DNA of 17,174 nucleotides, from contig CALUDF010000017.1 in the NCBI GenBank assembly GCA_943914745.1, positions 1-17,174 of the forward strand, in the 5' to 3' direction. Shown one piece after another: positions 5,985 to 13,436 of the stretch. The notes beneath the pieces were generated by a model. The model worked only from the letters and a program-made list of their open reading frames with translations, ran no database searches and was not told where the DNA came from. The position numbers were made by a program, and so were the translations under genes. Each line of letters starts with the position of its first letter. The stretch's first letter is position 1. The DNA comes from an uncultured Bacteriovorax sp. Its GTDB lineage: Bacteria; Bdellovibrionota; Bacteriovoracia; Bacteriovoracales; Bacteriovoracaceae.

Positions 5985-7715
5985 TTATCCTCTTGCCAAT
6001 TCTTCAGTTTGGTATTGGAAATCTTTTCCACCAGTTAAATTCGGGTTACCGAATTCGTGTGGGCCACACTTCACGACTGGAACTTCTTTAAAGTTGTAGT
6101 GTGGAGCAGGTGAAGGAATCGTCCATTCAAGTGTTCCAACTTCCCAAGGGTTTTGTGTTGCAATTGGGCCTTTGAACATTGAGTGAACAAAGTTGTATAC
6201 GAAGAACAACTGAGCAGCACCCATTGTTAACGCTGAAATAGTGATGAACATGTTCAGCGGGATCAGGTTTTGTAGGAACTCATAAACGAATGGGTTATAG
6301 ATACGACGGTGCATACCCGCGTGTCCGATAATCATCATTCCCATGAAAATTCCATTTAGACCGATCATTGAAATCCAGAAGTGCCACTTCCCTAGCGTCT
6401 CGTTCATCATGCGACCGAACATTTTTGGGAACCAGAAATAAGTAGCGGCGAATCCACCAAGAAGAACCGAAGCGGCCATCGTGTAGTGAAAGTGGCCTAC
6501 TACGAAGTATGTATCGTGAAGGTAAAGGTCAGTTGAAACAGTTGCTAGGTATAGACCTGTAAGTCCTCCCAGACCGAATACGAATACGACTCCAAGAGAA
6601 AAAAGCATTGGAGTTTGGAATCTGATTGATCCCTTCCAAAGTGTTCCAAGCCAGTTGGCAAAGAAGACTGCTGAAGGAATTGAGATTGTCATTGTTAACA
6701 TCATGAAAGACTGAGTTAGCAGTGGAGACATCTGAGTTGAGTACATGTGGTGACCATAAACCAGAGTCGAAAGAATCGTGATTGATGTCATCGCAAGTGC
6801 TGTCGCTTTTGCACCAAATGCTGGCTTTCTTGCAAAGAATGAAAGTAAGTCAGATACGATACCCCAAGCTGGAAGAATAAGGATGTATACTTCCGGGTGA
6901 CCGAAGATCCAGAAAACGTGCTGGAATAGTACCGGATCCCCTGATCCTGAAGTCGCTGCTGCTCCTGCAAGAAAGAATGTTGTGCCGAATACGCGGTCAA
7001 AAGTTAGAAGAAGAAGACCTGCACCAAGAACCGGAAGGAAGATGGCGTTCAAAATTGCTGTCAGCCAAAGTCCCCAGATCGTCAGTGGCATGTCGAAGTA
7101 ACCCATTCCAGGTGCTCTTAATGTGATGATCGTCGCGATATAGTTTACCGCTCCCATCGTCGAAGAAACCCCAAGAACGAATAGAGATAAACACCAAAGA
7201 GTCTGACCAACACCGGCCGAACCAATTAATGTTGAAAGCGTTGGATAAGAAGTCCATCCACCAGCAGCTCCTCCAAGTGGAGTAAAAAGCGAAGCTAGTA
7301 AAAGGATCGCTGAAACGAATGCCAACCAGAAAGAAAGCATGTTCAGAGTTGGGAAAACCATATCGCGCGCGCCAATTAAAAGCGGGATACAGTAGTTACC
7401 AAAAGCACCAATTAAAATTGGAGTAATGGCAAAGAAGATCATGATGGTTCCGTGAAGGGTAAACAACATGGCGTAAGTGTCTGGTGGAACAACTCCTCCC
7501 GTGTGTGGGAAAAGCATTGGTCCAATCACTGGAAATGGTTCTCCAGGGAAAGCCAGTGTCCAACGGATAAGAAGTGCCATCATCCCGCCAATTCCAAGGA
7601 AAGCAATTCCGTACCACAGGAATTGTTTTGCAATGACCTTGTGGTCAAATGAGAAAACGTACTTCGACAAGAATGTCGTTGGTGCGTCGTGAATTTCTTG
7701 TTCAAAAAATGCCAT
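5985..7715 (-). CDS. ctaD: Cytochrome c oxidase subunit I (A-type heme-copper oxygen reductase)
   Basis: The 576-residue, multi-helix catalytic subunit reduces O2 to water at heme a3-CuB and pumps protons across the inner membrane. Visible ligands are His88 (TLHGT) and His410 for heme a, His408 for heme a3 (GHFHY), and His273, His322 and His323 for CuB (HPEVY, GHHMY); Tyr277 is the residue cross-linked to His273. Glu275 in HPEVY and the D-channel set (GNY...GARD...FPTLN) are intact, placing it with the A1 type. The K-channel block normally reads I-P-T-G-x-K. Here it is I-P-S-A-V-F, so the lysine is Phe351. AGAGGA lies 6 bases before the ATG. It is preceded by ctaC and followed closely by the divergent subunit III. 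Confidence 0.97.
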   Translation of the reverse strand: MAFFEQEIHDAPTTFLSKYVFSFDHKVIAKQFLWYGIAFLGIGGMMALLIRWTLAFPGEPFPVIGPMLFPHTGGVVPPDTYAMLFTLHGTIMIFFAITPILIGAFGNYCIPLLIGARDMVFPTLNMLSFWLAFVSAILLLASLFTPLGGAAGGWTSYPTLSTLIGSAGVGQTLWCLSLFVLGVSSTMGAVNYIATIITLRAPGMGYFDMPLTIWGLWLTAILNAIFLPVLGAGLLLLTFDRVFGTTFFLAGAAATSGSGDPVLFQHVFWIFGHPEVYILILPAWGIVSDLLSFFARKPAFGAKATALAMTSITILSTLVYGHHMYSTQMSPLLTQSFMMLTMTISIPSAVFFANWLGTLWKGSIRFQTPMLFSLGVVFVFGLGGLTGLYLATVSTDLYLHDTYFVVGHFHYTMAASVLLGGFAATYFWFPKMFGRMMNETLGKWHFWISMIGLNGIFMGMMIIGHAGMHRRIYNPFVYEFLQNLIPLNMFITISALTMGAAQLFFVYNFVHSMFKGPIATQNPWEVGTLEWTIPSPAPHYNFKEVPVVKCGPHEFGNPNLTGGKDFQYQTEELARG

Positions 7716-7754
7716 GAGTTTCCTCTCTATCTTTAATAAGTCAAAATCAAATAA

Positions 7755-8573
7755 TTAGTTAGATGCTACCCACTTCCATCCCCAGAAGATGTCAGCGTTG
7801 TCTTTTTCATTTACGTTAAGGGCGCGCTCTTGCATCTCGTTCATCCAAGTGTTGTATTCTTCTTGAGTGTAAACAGTCAGCTTCGCTTGCATTCTGTAAT
7901 GGTAAGTCCCACACATTTCAGCACAGGCAATGTCATAGAGTCCTGGTTTTGTCAGTTCATACCAAAGTCTTGAAATTCTTCCAGGCATCGCATCGACTTT
8001 TTGACGAGCGTTCGGGAAGTATAGTGAGTGGATGACATCTTTAGATGTCACTTGGAAGATAACTTTTTTACCAACTGGAAGGCGAAGATCATTCAATGTC
8101 ACAACGTCGTCTTCAGTGTTGAAAATTCCATCTTTACCTGGGTAACGGAAGTTCCATGCCCATTGTTGAGCGAGAACTTCTACGCGAATAATGTCTTCTT
8201 TCTCATCAGGATATTTAATGAATACGTTAACGAAATCGCGGTTAGAGATCGTTGTAATTTGCATATCTACCATGATGAATACCAAGGCACCGATAGCTGC
8301 AACAATTCCGATTTGCTTTCTGCTTGTCCCGTGAGTGTAATGTGCTTTCGGGTGTTTCTTTTTTGAGTAATAGTACGAGAAACCAAAAAGTCCCAGACAT
8401 ACTAATACGAAGAAGAAAAGGATCAACCAAGTCGTCAGCATAAATAGACTGTCGATTAAGTGTCCGGTTGTTGAAATATCAATTGGTGGCTTGATGGCTT
8501 CAAAAAAGCCCACATTGCTCGCCTCTGCGCTGGCCACAAAGTATTTCATAAAAAAGTTCAAAAGAAGATTCAT
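7755..8573 (-). CDS. ctaC: Cytochrome c oxidase subunit II with CuA site
   Basis: The protein of 272 residues has two membrane helices (about 45-68 and 88-106) and a periplasmic cupredoxin domain. The CuA ligands are complete: His182 (VIHSLYF), Cys217, Glu219, Cys221, His225 and Met228 (CAEMCGTYHYRM). The aromatic patch AQQWAWNFRYPG, the entry route for electrons from cytochrome c, is present. There is no C-terminal cytochrome c domain, so the enzyme is aa3-like rather than caa3. The second helix lacks the usual L-E-I-x-W-T start; residues 85-89 are R-K-Q-I-G, so the K-channel entrance Glu appears missing. The N-terminus (1-19) may be a cleaved leader ending in VASAEA. It is the first gene of its operon. 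Confidence 0.95.
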   Translation of the reverse strand: MNLLLNFFMKYFVASAEASNVGFFEAIKPPIDISTTGHLIDSLFMLTTWLILFFFVLVCLGLFGFSYYYSKKKHPKAHYTHGTSRKQIGIVAAIGALVFIMVDMQITTISNRDFVNVFIKYPDEKEDIIRVEVLAQQWAWNFRYPGKDGIFNTEDDVVTLNDLRLPVGKKVIFQVTSKDVIHSLYFPNARQKVDAMPGRISRLWYELTKPGLYDIACAEMCGTYHYRMQAKLTVYTQEEYNTWMNEMQERALNVNEKDNADIFWGWKWVASN

Positions 8574-8614
8574 GAGAGCCTACCCTGTCTTGGGAAAGTT
8601 AAAGATGCGTTATT

Positions 8615-8644
8615 ATTATCAATTATTGGTCTAATCATAATCAA
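8615..8644 (-). promoter_or_regulatory. Predicted sigma-70-like promoter for the oxidase operon
   Basis: Read on the minus strand, TTGATT (8639-8644) and GATAAT (8615-8620) are 18 bases apart, and the start codon of ctaC follows about 40 bases later. It lies just downstream of the ctaA-ctaB terminator, where a new promoter would be needed. The match is 4/6 and 5/6, and other AT-rich pairs are possible. Confidence 0.45.
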
Positions 8645-8675
8645 AAAATCTAATTTTAGCCACTAGCTTATATCT

Positions 8676-8708
8676 AAAAAAAGTGGTCCGACGGCGAAGG
8701 CGGCCTAC
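8676..8708 (-). terminator. Terminator after ctaA-ctaB
   Basis: On the minus strand a GC-rich hairpin begins in the stop codon (GTAGGCCGCC ... GGACCAC) with a TTCGCC loop, single-base bulges and one mismatch, followed immediately by seven T (complement of 8676-8682). It splits the heme A synthesis gene from the structural oxidase genes. Confidence 0.65.
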
Positions 8709-10534
8709 TTGAAAAATATAAGCGCCATGAGAAGAAGTGGCAGGTAAAAAAGCGAGCCGTAAAAATAGTTTCTCGCCCACTCTCTTTCTTTTAGTTGGTC
8801 TTCTTTTTTAATGAAAAACCCGAAGGCCGAATAAATAAGAAAGAGCCCGCTTAAGACAAATGCTGCTCTGGTATAAACAAAACTTGCATGGGAAAAAAAC
8901 GATGGCAGGAGTGAAGTGACGAATAAAAAGCCTGTAAAAACGAAAATTCCTACTTTTGTAATAGCAATTCCACGCTTTAAGTTTGGATAAACTTTGATAC
9001 TCGCTGCGCCGTAGTCATCTGCGTGGTAAAGAGAGATAGCTAAAAAATGAGGAAGCTGCCAAATGAATAAAATCAAAAAAAGCGTAATGGCCATAATATC
9101 AATTTGACCCGTCACGGCAGTCCACCCCATCACAGGTGGAATGGCCCCAGGAATTGCCCCTACGTAAACGGCCAGCTCACTTTTTTGCTTCATCGGCGTG
9201 TAAGCATAAAGATAGAGAGCTGCGGCAATTAATGCCAAAATCCCAGTTGTGAGGTTAATAAAAAGACAAAGGGCCGGAACTGAAACAAGAATCATGAATG
9301 CGCCAAAAATGAGGGCCGTCTTAGGATTCATTCTTTGGGCAGGTAGTGGGCGGTCTTTTGTGCGATTCATTTTAGCATCTACTTCGCGCTCGATATAGCA
9401 GTTGAGAGCCGCTGCACCAATGACCACCATTGTAATTAAGAAAAATGCGAGGAGTGCTTTAAAGAAATTAATTTTATCCGGAGCAATCAAAGCCCCCACC
9501 ATGGCCGTCACCATGACAAGAAGTGATAATCTTGGTTTTGTTAAATCGACAACATCGGATAAAAAAGAGTGGCTATTACCTAAAAAAAAAGAGTCTTCCA
9601 CGTCTTTCATCATCAAGTTTAATTTCCATAAAGAGATGAGCGAGAGGGCCGCTCCTGCTAAATGCAGGGTGGTTGGAAGAACACTCATATTAAGCCAGAT
9701 TGTCATGATTCCAATGAAGACTTGGAATGAAACAAAAATGAATGGCAAGATGCTGGCGATTCTAAGGGTCTTATTGCCTTTGAAGAAATGGTAAGTCTTC
9801 ACTGAGAAAAATGAGACGACTAAAAATACAATGACACCATACATACGGTGAATCATATGGAGTTGCGATGGATGCATTGATGGCCAAAGTTTTAGTGACC
9901 AAGTCGTCACGTCCATACAAAGAAGAGCACTGCTTGGTCCAAGACCACATGCTGCTCCTGCGCCTGCATGCCTCATGAAAGCACCAAGAAGAATTTGAGA
10001 ATATAAAAGGGCCAGAGAAAATAAAATTCCGTGGCGGACAATAGGCTTCCAGTTCTTTTGAAATTTCTCTTTAAGAGCTGGGGCCAAGTCGCGCGGAGGA
10101 TTAACGAGTGTCGCTGCCTTGTGATGAATATAGACGATGAAAGAAAAATAAATAAGTGAGAGACCTAAGTGAGAAGTGGAAACAATCGTCGGAAGTTTGT
10201 AGATAACAGTGATTCCGCCTAAAGCCCCTTGAGCAATGACAAGAAACAGAGCAAGAAGAGAAGCTTTGAATAAGTGGAGGTGGGCTTCTGATTTTTTTCT
10301 GTCACTAAAAGAAAAAACCACCATGCCAATCGTCAGCAACCCTACGAAGCTCGCCAGTAATCGGTGACCGTGCTCAATTAAAATCGCCCCTTCCATGTTT
10401 GGAAAAACCTGATCGTAACATAATGGCCAATCTGGACAAGCAAGACTTGATTGAGTGTTGTGAACGACTGCTCCCCACATAAGGAGTGCAAATGTGAAGA
10501 GAACATTGATCAGTGAAAGATTCTTAAGACGCAT
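8705..10534 (-). CDS. ctaA-ctaB: Fused heme A synthase (CtaA/Cox15) and heme O synthase (CtaB, protoheme IX farnesyltransferase)
   Basis: One 609-residue membrane protein carries two enzymes in series. Residues 1-305 are CtaA/Cox15: Cys pairs Cys33/Cys39 (CPDWPLC) and Cys196/Cys206, and heme-ligand His57 (EHGHR), His122, His229 (MIHRM) and His291 (LHLAGA). Residues about 325-609 are CtaB: the prenyl-diphosphate motif N378-x3-E-x3-D386 followed by KMNRTKDRPLPA, and the second Asp motif YHADDYG. CtaB adds farnesyl to heme B to give heme O, and CtaA oxidises heme O to heme A, the cofactor of the oxidase next door. The order in the polypeptide is the reverse of the reaction order. A start 39 bases earlier (10573) is rejected because the best -10 box touches it. 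The ribosome binding site is weak. Confidence 0.93.
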   Translation of the reverse strand: MRLKNLSLINVLFTFALLMWGAVVHNTQSSLACPDWPLCYDQVFPNMEGAILIEHGHRLLASFVGLLTIGMVVFSFSDRKKSEAHLHLFKASLLALFLVIAQGALGGITVIYKLPTIVSTSHLGLSLIYFSFIVYIHHKAATLVNPPRDLAPALKEKFQKNWKPIVRHGILFSLALLYSQILLGAFMRHAGAGAACGLGPSSALLCMDVTTWSLKLWPSMHPSQLHMIHRMYGVIVFLVVSFFSVKTYHFFKGNKTLRIASILPFIFVSFQVFIGIMTIWLNMSVLPTTLHLAGAALSLISLWKLNLMMKDVEDSFFLGNSHSFLSDVVDLTKPRLSLLVMVTAMVGALIAPDKINFFKALLAFFLITMVVIGAAALNCYIEREVDAKMNRTKDRPLPAQRMNPKTALIFGAFMILVSVPALCLFINLTTGILALIAAALYLYAYTPMKQKSELAVYVGAIPGAIPPVMGWTAVTGQIDIMAITLFLILFIWQLPHFLAISLYHADDYGAASIKVYPNLKRGIAITKVGIFVFTGFLFVTSLLPSFFSHASFVYTRAAFVLSGLFLIYSAFGFFIKKEDQLKEREWARNYFYGSLFYLPLLLMALIFFK

Positions 10535-10573
10535 ATCTTTTACTCTATATTTAGGGCTTTCATCGGGACCCAT

Positions 10574-10602
10574 TTTATACTAAATCTTTCTTGCAAAGTC
10601 AT
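10574..10602 (-). promoter_or_regulatory. Predicted promoter of ctaA-ctaB
   Basis: Minus-strand ATGACT (complement of 10597-10602) and TATAAA (complement of 10574-10579) are 17 bases apart. Transcription would start near 10567, inside the upstream in-frame ATG, which favours the internal start at 10534. Its -35 overlaps the opposing kynA promoter. Confidence 0.45.
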
Positions 10603-10620
10603 ACAGTTCTTGAGGATAAT
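10591..10620 (+). promoter_or_regulatory. Predicted promoter of the tryptophan-degradation cassette
   Basis: TTGCAA (10591-10596) and GATAAT (10615-10620) are 18 bases apart, 38 bases before the kynA ATG. The -10 hexamer is the same as the one proposed upstream of ctaC. It overlaps the divergent ctaA-ctaB promoter by 12 bases. Confidence 0.45.
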
Positions 10621-10658
10621 TTCGCTGTAAAAAAGGTCATTTCCTAAGGAGTAAGCAC

Positions 10659-11759
10659 ATGCATAAAAACAAAGGTCCAGTCTATTACGGGGACTATTTA
10701 CAATTGCCTAAACTCCTCGATTCACAACTGCCCTTAAGCCGCAAATACGCTGACGCCACTAACGGCGAATGTCATGATGAAATGCTTTTTATTGTGGTTC
10801 ACCAAGTCTATGAGCTTTGGTTTAAACAAATTATCCACGACCTGGACTCCGTCCTGGGAGTTTTTAAGAAAACTTACATTCCAGAAGTAGAACTCTCTTC
10901 GATTATCCAGAAGCTTGAGCGCATTCAGAAGATCCAAGGACTCCTCATTGGGCAGTTCGATGTTTTAGAAACAATGACTCCAATGGATTTTTTGGAATTC
11001 AGGGATCTCCTTATTCCGGCTTCAGGGTTTCAAAGTGTGCAGTTTAGAGAAATTGAAATCAAGCTAGGCCTTCACACTAACGACCGCCTCGATGTCGACC
11101 GCGAATTTTTCATGGGCCGTTTGGATGAAAAAGACAGGACTCACCTGACTGAAGTGGAAAAATCGCCAACCATTTTAAAGTGCCTTGAAGGATGGCTTGA
11201 GAGGATCCCTTACACCAATATGGAAGGATTCAATTTCTGGAGTGAGTATCAAAAGTCGATCAATGACATTTTAAAAGATGACCAGGCGATTATTGAGGCC
11301 AACAGCGCCCACTTATCTGACAGGCAAAAACATATTCAGCTAGAGAATTTAAAACTCACGCGCGAAACTTTCGCTAGCTTGTTTGATGAAAGCAAACACT
11401 CTGAGCTCATCGAAAAAAACCAAAGAAAGCTTTCTCAAAAAGCCATTCTCAATGCTCTCTTCATCTTACTCTATCGTCACGAATCAATGCTTGCGCTTCC
11501 TTTCCAGGTTATCACCGCTCTCATGAACATTGATGAAAACTTCACAACATGGAGATACCGTCACGCACTTCTGGCGCAAAGAATGTTGGGAACAAAAATT
11601 GGAACAGGTGGGTCTTCCGGTCATCAGTATCTAAAAAGAGCAGCAGACAACAACCGCGTCTTTTTAGATTTATTCAACCTCTCGACGTTTTTAATTCCAA
11701 ACTCGAGACTTCCAAAACTTCCTTTAGAAATTAAAAAGAAGATGAGCTTTCATGTATAA
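10659..11759 (+). CDS. kynA: Tryptophan 2,3-dioxygenase, long (animal-like) form
   Basis: This cytosolic heme enzyme opens the indole ring of L-tryptophan with O2 to give N-formylkynurenine. The 366 residues follow the human enzyme block by block, as I recall it: YGDYLQLPKLLDSQ near the start, HDEMLFIVVHQVYELWFKQ (His39 is the active-site His), PASGFQSVQFR, GFNFW, WRYRHALL with His302 as heme axial ligand, GTGGSSG (315-321) around the substrate amine, and a tail DLFNLSTFLIP. Typical bacterial TDOs are about 260-290 residues and differ in the tail. AAGGAG precedes the ATG by 7 bases. It overlaps the next gene by 8 bases, so the two are one operon. All residues I could check for catalysis are present. 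Confidence 0.94.
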   Translation: MHKNKGPVYYGDYLQLPKLLDSQLPLSRKYADATNGECHDEMLFIVVHQVYELWFKQIIHDLDSVLGVFKKTYIPEVELSSIIQKLERIQKIQGLLIGQFDVLETMTPMDFLEFRDLLIPASGFQSVQFREIEIKLGLHTNDRLDVDREFFMGRLDEKDRTHLTEVEKSPTILKCLEGWLERIPYTNMEGFNFWSEYQKSINDILKDDQAIIEANSAHLSDRQKHIQLENLKLTRETFASLFDESKHSELIEKNQRKLSQKAILNALFILLYRHESMLALPFQVITALMNIDENFTTWRYRHALLAQRMLGTKIGTGGSSGHQYLKRAADNNRVFLDLFNLSTFLIPNSRLPKLPLEIKKKMSFHV

Positions 11760-12909
11760 AAAATATTATTCGCACTTTTTAACGGCCAATTCACATATTC
11801 AGCATTACGCAAGCCATAGCCATCACTTTTGGCCGGATGTGACGAGAGAGGCCACTCTTGAATACTGGGATGACTCGGCAAAATATGTGGATGATAAATG
11901 GAATCATATTTTTTCAACGAAACTTCCGGCCACGCAAAAGCTTATTGCCGAAGTTTTAAAAGTCTCGCGCCCGGAGCAAATTGTTTTTGCTCCCAACACA
12001 CACGAATTTGTCTATCGCCTCTTTTCTTGTTTTGATCCTAGAAAAACGATTTCTGTTCTCACTACTGACTCGGAATTTTACAGTTTTGATCGGCAGGTTA
12101 ACCGCTTGAGTGAAGAGAGGGTCGTAAACGTTGAGAAAGTTGCGACTCAGCCTTTTGATGATTTTGAAGAGAGACTTATTCATAAAATAACTGCGAATCA
12201 CTACGATATGATTTTCTTAAGCCATGTCTTTTTTAATTCAGGAATGGTGGTGAGGAACCTAAAGAGAATCGTTGAGAGCGTAAAAGAAAAAAACACGATG
12301 ATTGTCATCGATGGCTACCACGGTTTCATGGCCGTTCCGACAGACTTAAGCGCCCTTGAAGATCGCATTTTTTACATTGCCGGCTCTTACAAATACGCTC
12401 AAGGAGGAGAGGGGGCCTGTTTTATGGTGGTTCCTCCTCTGGCCGAAAATCTTCGACCTCTCTACACTGGATGGTTTGCTGGATTCACCAGTCTTGCAAG
12501 CGATGGTGGAAACACTGGATACTCACGTGACGGTTACCGTTTCGCCGGATCAACCATGGATTTCTCTGCGCTTTATCGCTTGCATGCAGTTCTTTCTCTA
12601 TTTAAAAAAGAGGGACTGAGTGTTGAGAAGATTCATGCCCATATTCAAAAACTTCAGGCGAATTTCAGGAATCACCTATTGGAAATTGACCACAACTTCC
12701 TGGTGGAAAAAAACATCCTTAGCGTCGATTATAAACACCATGGACACTTTTTAACCTTTGCCATGCCAAGCCCTGAGCACACAAAAACACTTCACGATGA
12801 ATTGCGATCACACAACATCTGGACTGATTATCGCGGCAGTAGATTGCGCTTTGGTTTTGGGATTTATCAAAATGACTGCATTGATTTAAGTGCGCTTAGA
12901 AAATTTTAG
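11752..12909 (+). CDS. Kynureninase-like PLP-dependent enzyme (aminotransferase class V fold)
   Basis: This 385-residue PLP enzyme has the class V pattern: VIDGYHGFMAVPTDL with Asp187 pairing with the PLP ring nitrogen, and GSYKYAQGGEGACFM with Lys214 as the Schiff-base lysine. LSHVFFNSG around residue 160 and GWFAGF after the lysine resemble kynureninase segments (SHVxYxxG and GWxGH). Overlap with kynA (ATGTATAA shared by the stop and start) says both act in one pathway. The expected job is hydrolysis of kynurenine to anthranilate and alanine. The protein is shorter than typical kynureninases (about 410-460), and the lysine motif differs from the usual YKYLNGGPG, so a related cysteine-desulfurase or lyase activity cannot be excluded. 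No formamidase gene is adjacent. Confidence 0.78.
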   Translation: MYKKYYSHFLTANSHIQHYASHSHHFWPDVTREATLEYWDDSAKYVDDKWNHIFSTKLPATQKLIAEVLKVSRPEQIVFAPNTHEFVYRLFSCFDPRKTISVLTTDSEFYSFDRQVNRLSEERVVNVEKVATQPFDDFEERLIHKITANHYDMIFLSHVFFNSGMVVRNLKRIVESVKEKNTMIVIDGYHGFMAVPTDLSALEDRIFYIAGSYKYAQGGEGACFMVVPPLAENLRPLYTGWFAGFTSLASDGGNTGYSRDGYRFAGSTMDFSALYRLHAVLSLFKKEGLSVEKIHAHIQKLQANFRNHLLEIDHNFLVEKNILSVDYKHHGHFLTFAMPSPEHTKTLHDELRSHNIWTDYRGSRLRFGFGIYQNDCIDLSALRKF

Positions 12910-13433
12910 TTAAACCATCTAAGAATCACAAAAATCAAAACACCGGTGACCGAGACATAGAGCCAGATGGGGAAAGTGTATCTCGCTACCTTCTTGTGCT
13001 TTTGAAATTTTTTCGTAAAAGCTAAATAAAGTGTAGAGAGGATCAAAGGCACTTGCACGATTGAAAGCAAGATGTGCGTGATAAGAATAAAAAAATAAAC
13101 TGGACGAATCCAGCCTGTCGCTAAGAATTTTGTGTCACCCTGGTAGTGATGATAAGTCACATAAGAAAGAAGAAAACAGGCCGAAGTCAATGTCGCCGCA
13201 AGCATAAGCTTCGTGTGCAGGGCGCGGTCATTCTTTTTAATAGCATAAAAGCCCGTGACTAAAAAAGTCGCAGTCAGTGCATTTAAAAAAGCATTCAAGC
13301 CCGGAAGAGAACTCACCCATCCGTTATCCCCAACGTTTGCCCCCGTCTTGAAATAAATCAGCCAGAAAAGAAAACCAATAACAGCGGCACTTAAAAGTCC
13401 GATGATTCCAAATACTGTGTTCTCAGAACGCAT
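12906..13433 (-). CDS. DUF420 / CtaM-like membrane protein, oxidase assembly factor
   Basis: The protein has 175 residues with about five hydrophobic helices and the conserved pattern of the DUF420 family: LNAFLNALTATFLVTGFYAIKK in pieces, LHTKLMLAA, FLLSYVTYHHYQGD, RPVYFFILITHILLS, PLILSTLYLAF and WLYVSVTGVLIF. The repeated membrane-embedded His (in RALHTK, TYHHYQ and LITHIL) suggest metal or heme contact. A relative in Bacillus and Staphylococcus (CtaM) is needed to make active heme A-containing oxidase, so the same role is inferred here. It begins 3 bases after the preceding gene with no Shine-Dalgarno, so it is probably translationally coupled, and it ends in a stop interlocked with that of the convergent kynureninase-like gene. 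Confidence 0.87.
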   Translation of the reverse strand: MRSENTVFGIIGLLSAAVIGFLFWLIYFKTGANVGDNGWVSSLPGLNAFLNALTATFLVTGFYAIKKNDRALHTKLMLAATLTSACFLLSYVTYHHYQGDTKFLATGWIRPVYFFILITHILLSIVQVPLILSTLYLAFTKKFQKHKKVARYTFPIWLYVSVTGVLIFVILRWFN

Positions 13434-13436
13434 AGA

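Noticed and set aside
9402..9794. A 130-codon plus-strand open frame opposite ctaA-ctaB, and others like it opposite the oxidase genes
   Set aside because: They lie wholly inside well-supported genes, have no ribosome sites and encode low-complexity Lys/Ser-rich products. They are antisense shadows.
10535..10573. A 13-residue N-terminal extension of ctaA-ctaB starting at 10573
   Set aside because: The best -10 box ends one base before this ATG, so it would probably not be in the mRNA; the extension is hydrophilic and not typical of the family.
11562..11640. Loss of the TDO heme ligand, since the GTGGSSG motif is followed by H-Q-Y rather than Y-H-Y
   Set aside because: Counting the human sequence from its C-terminus places axial His328 earlier, in W-R-Y-N-H; the matching His302 is present here.
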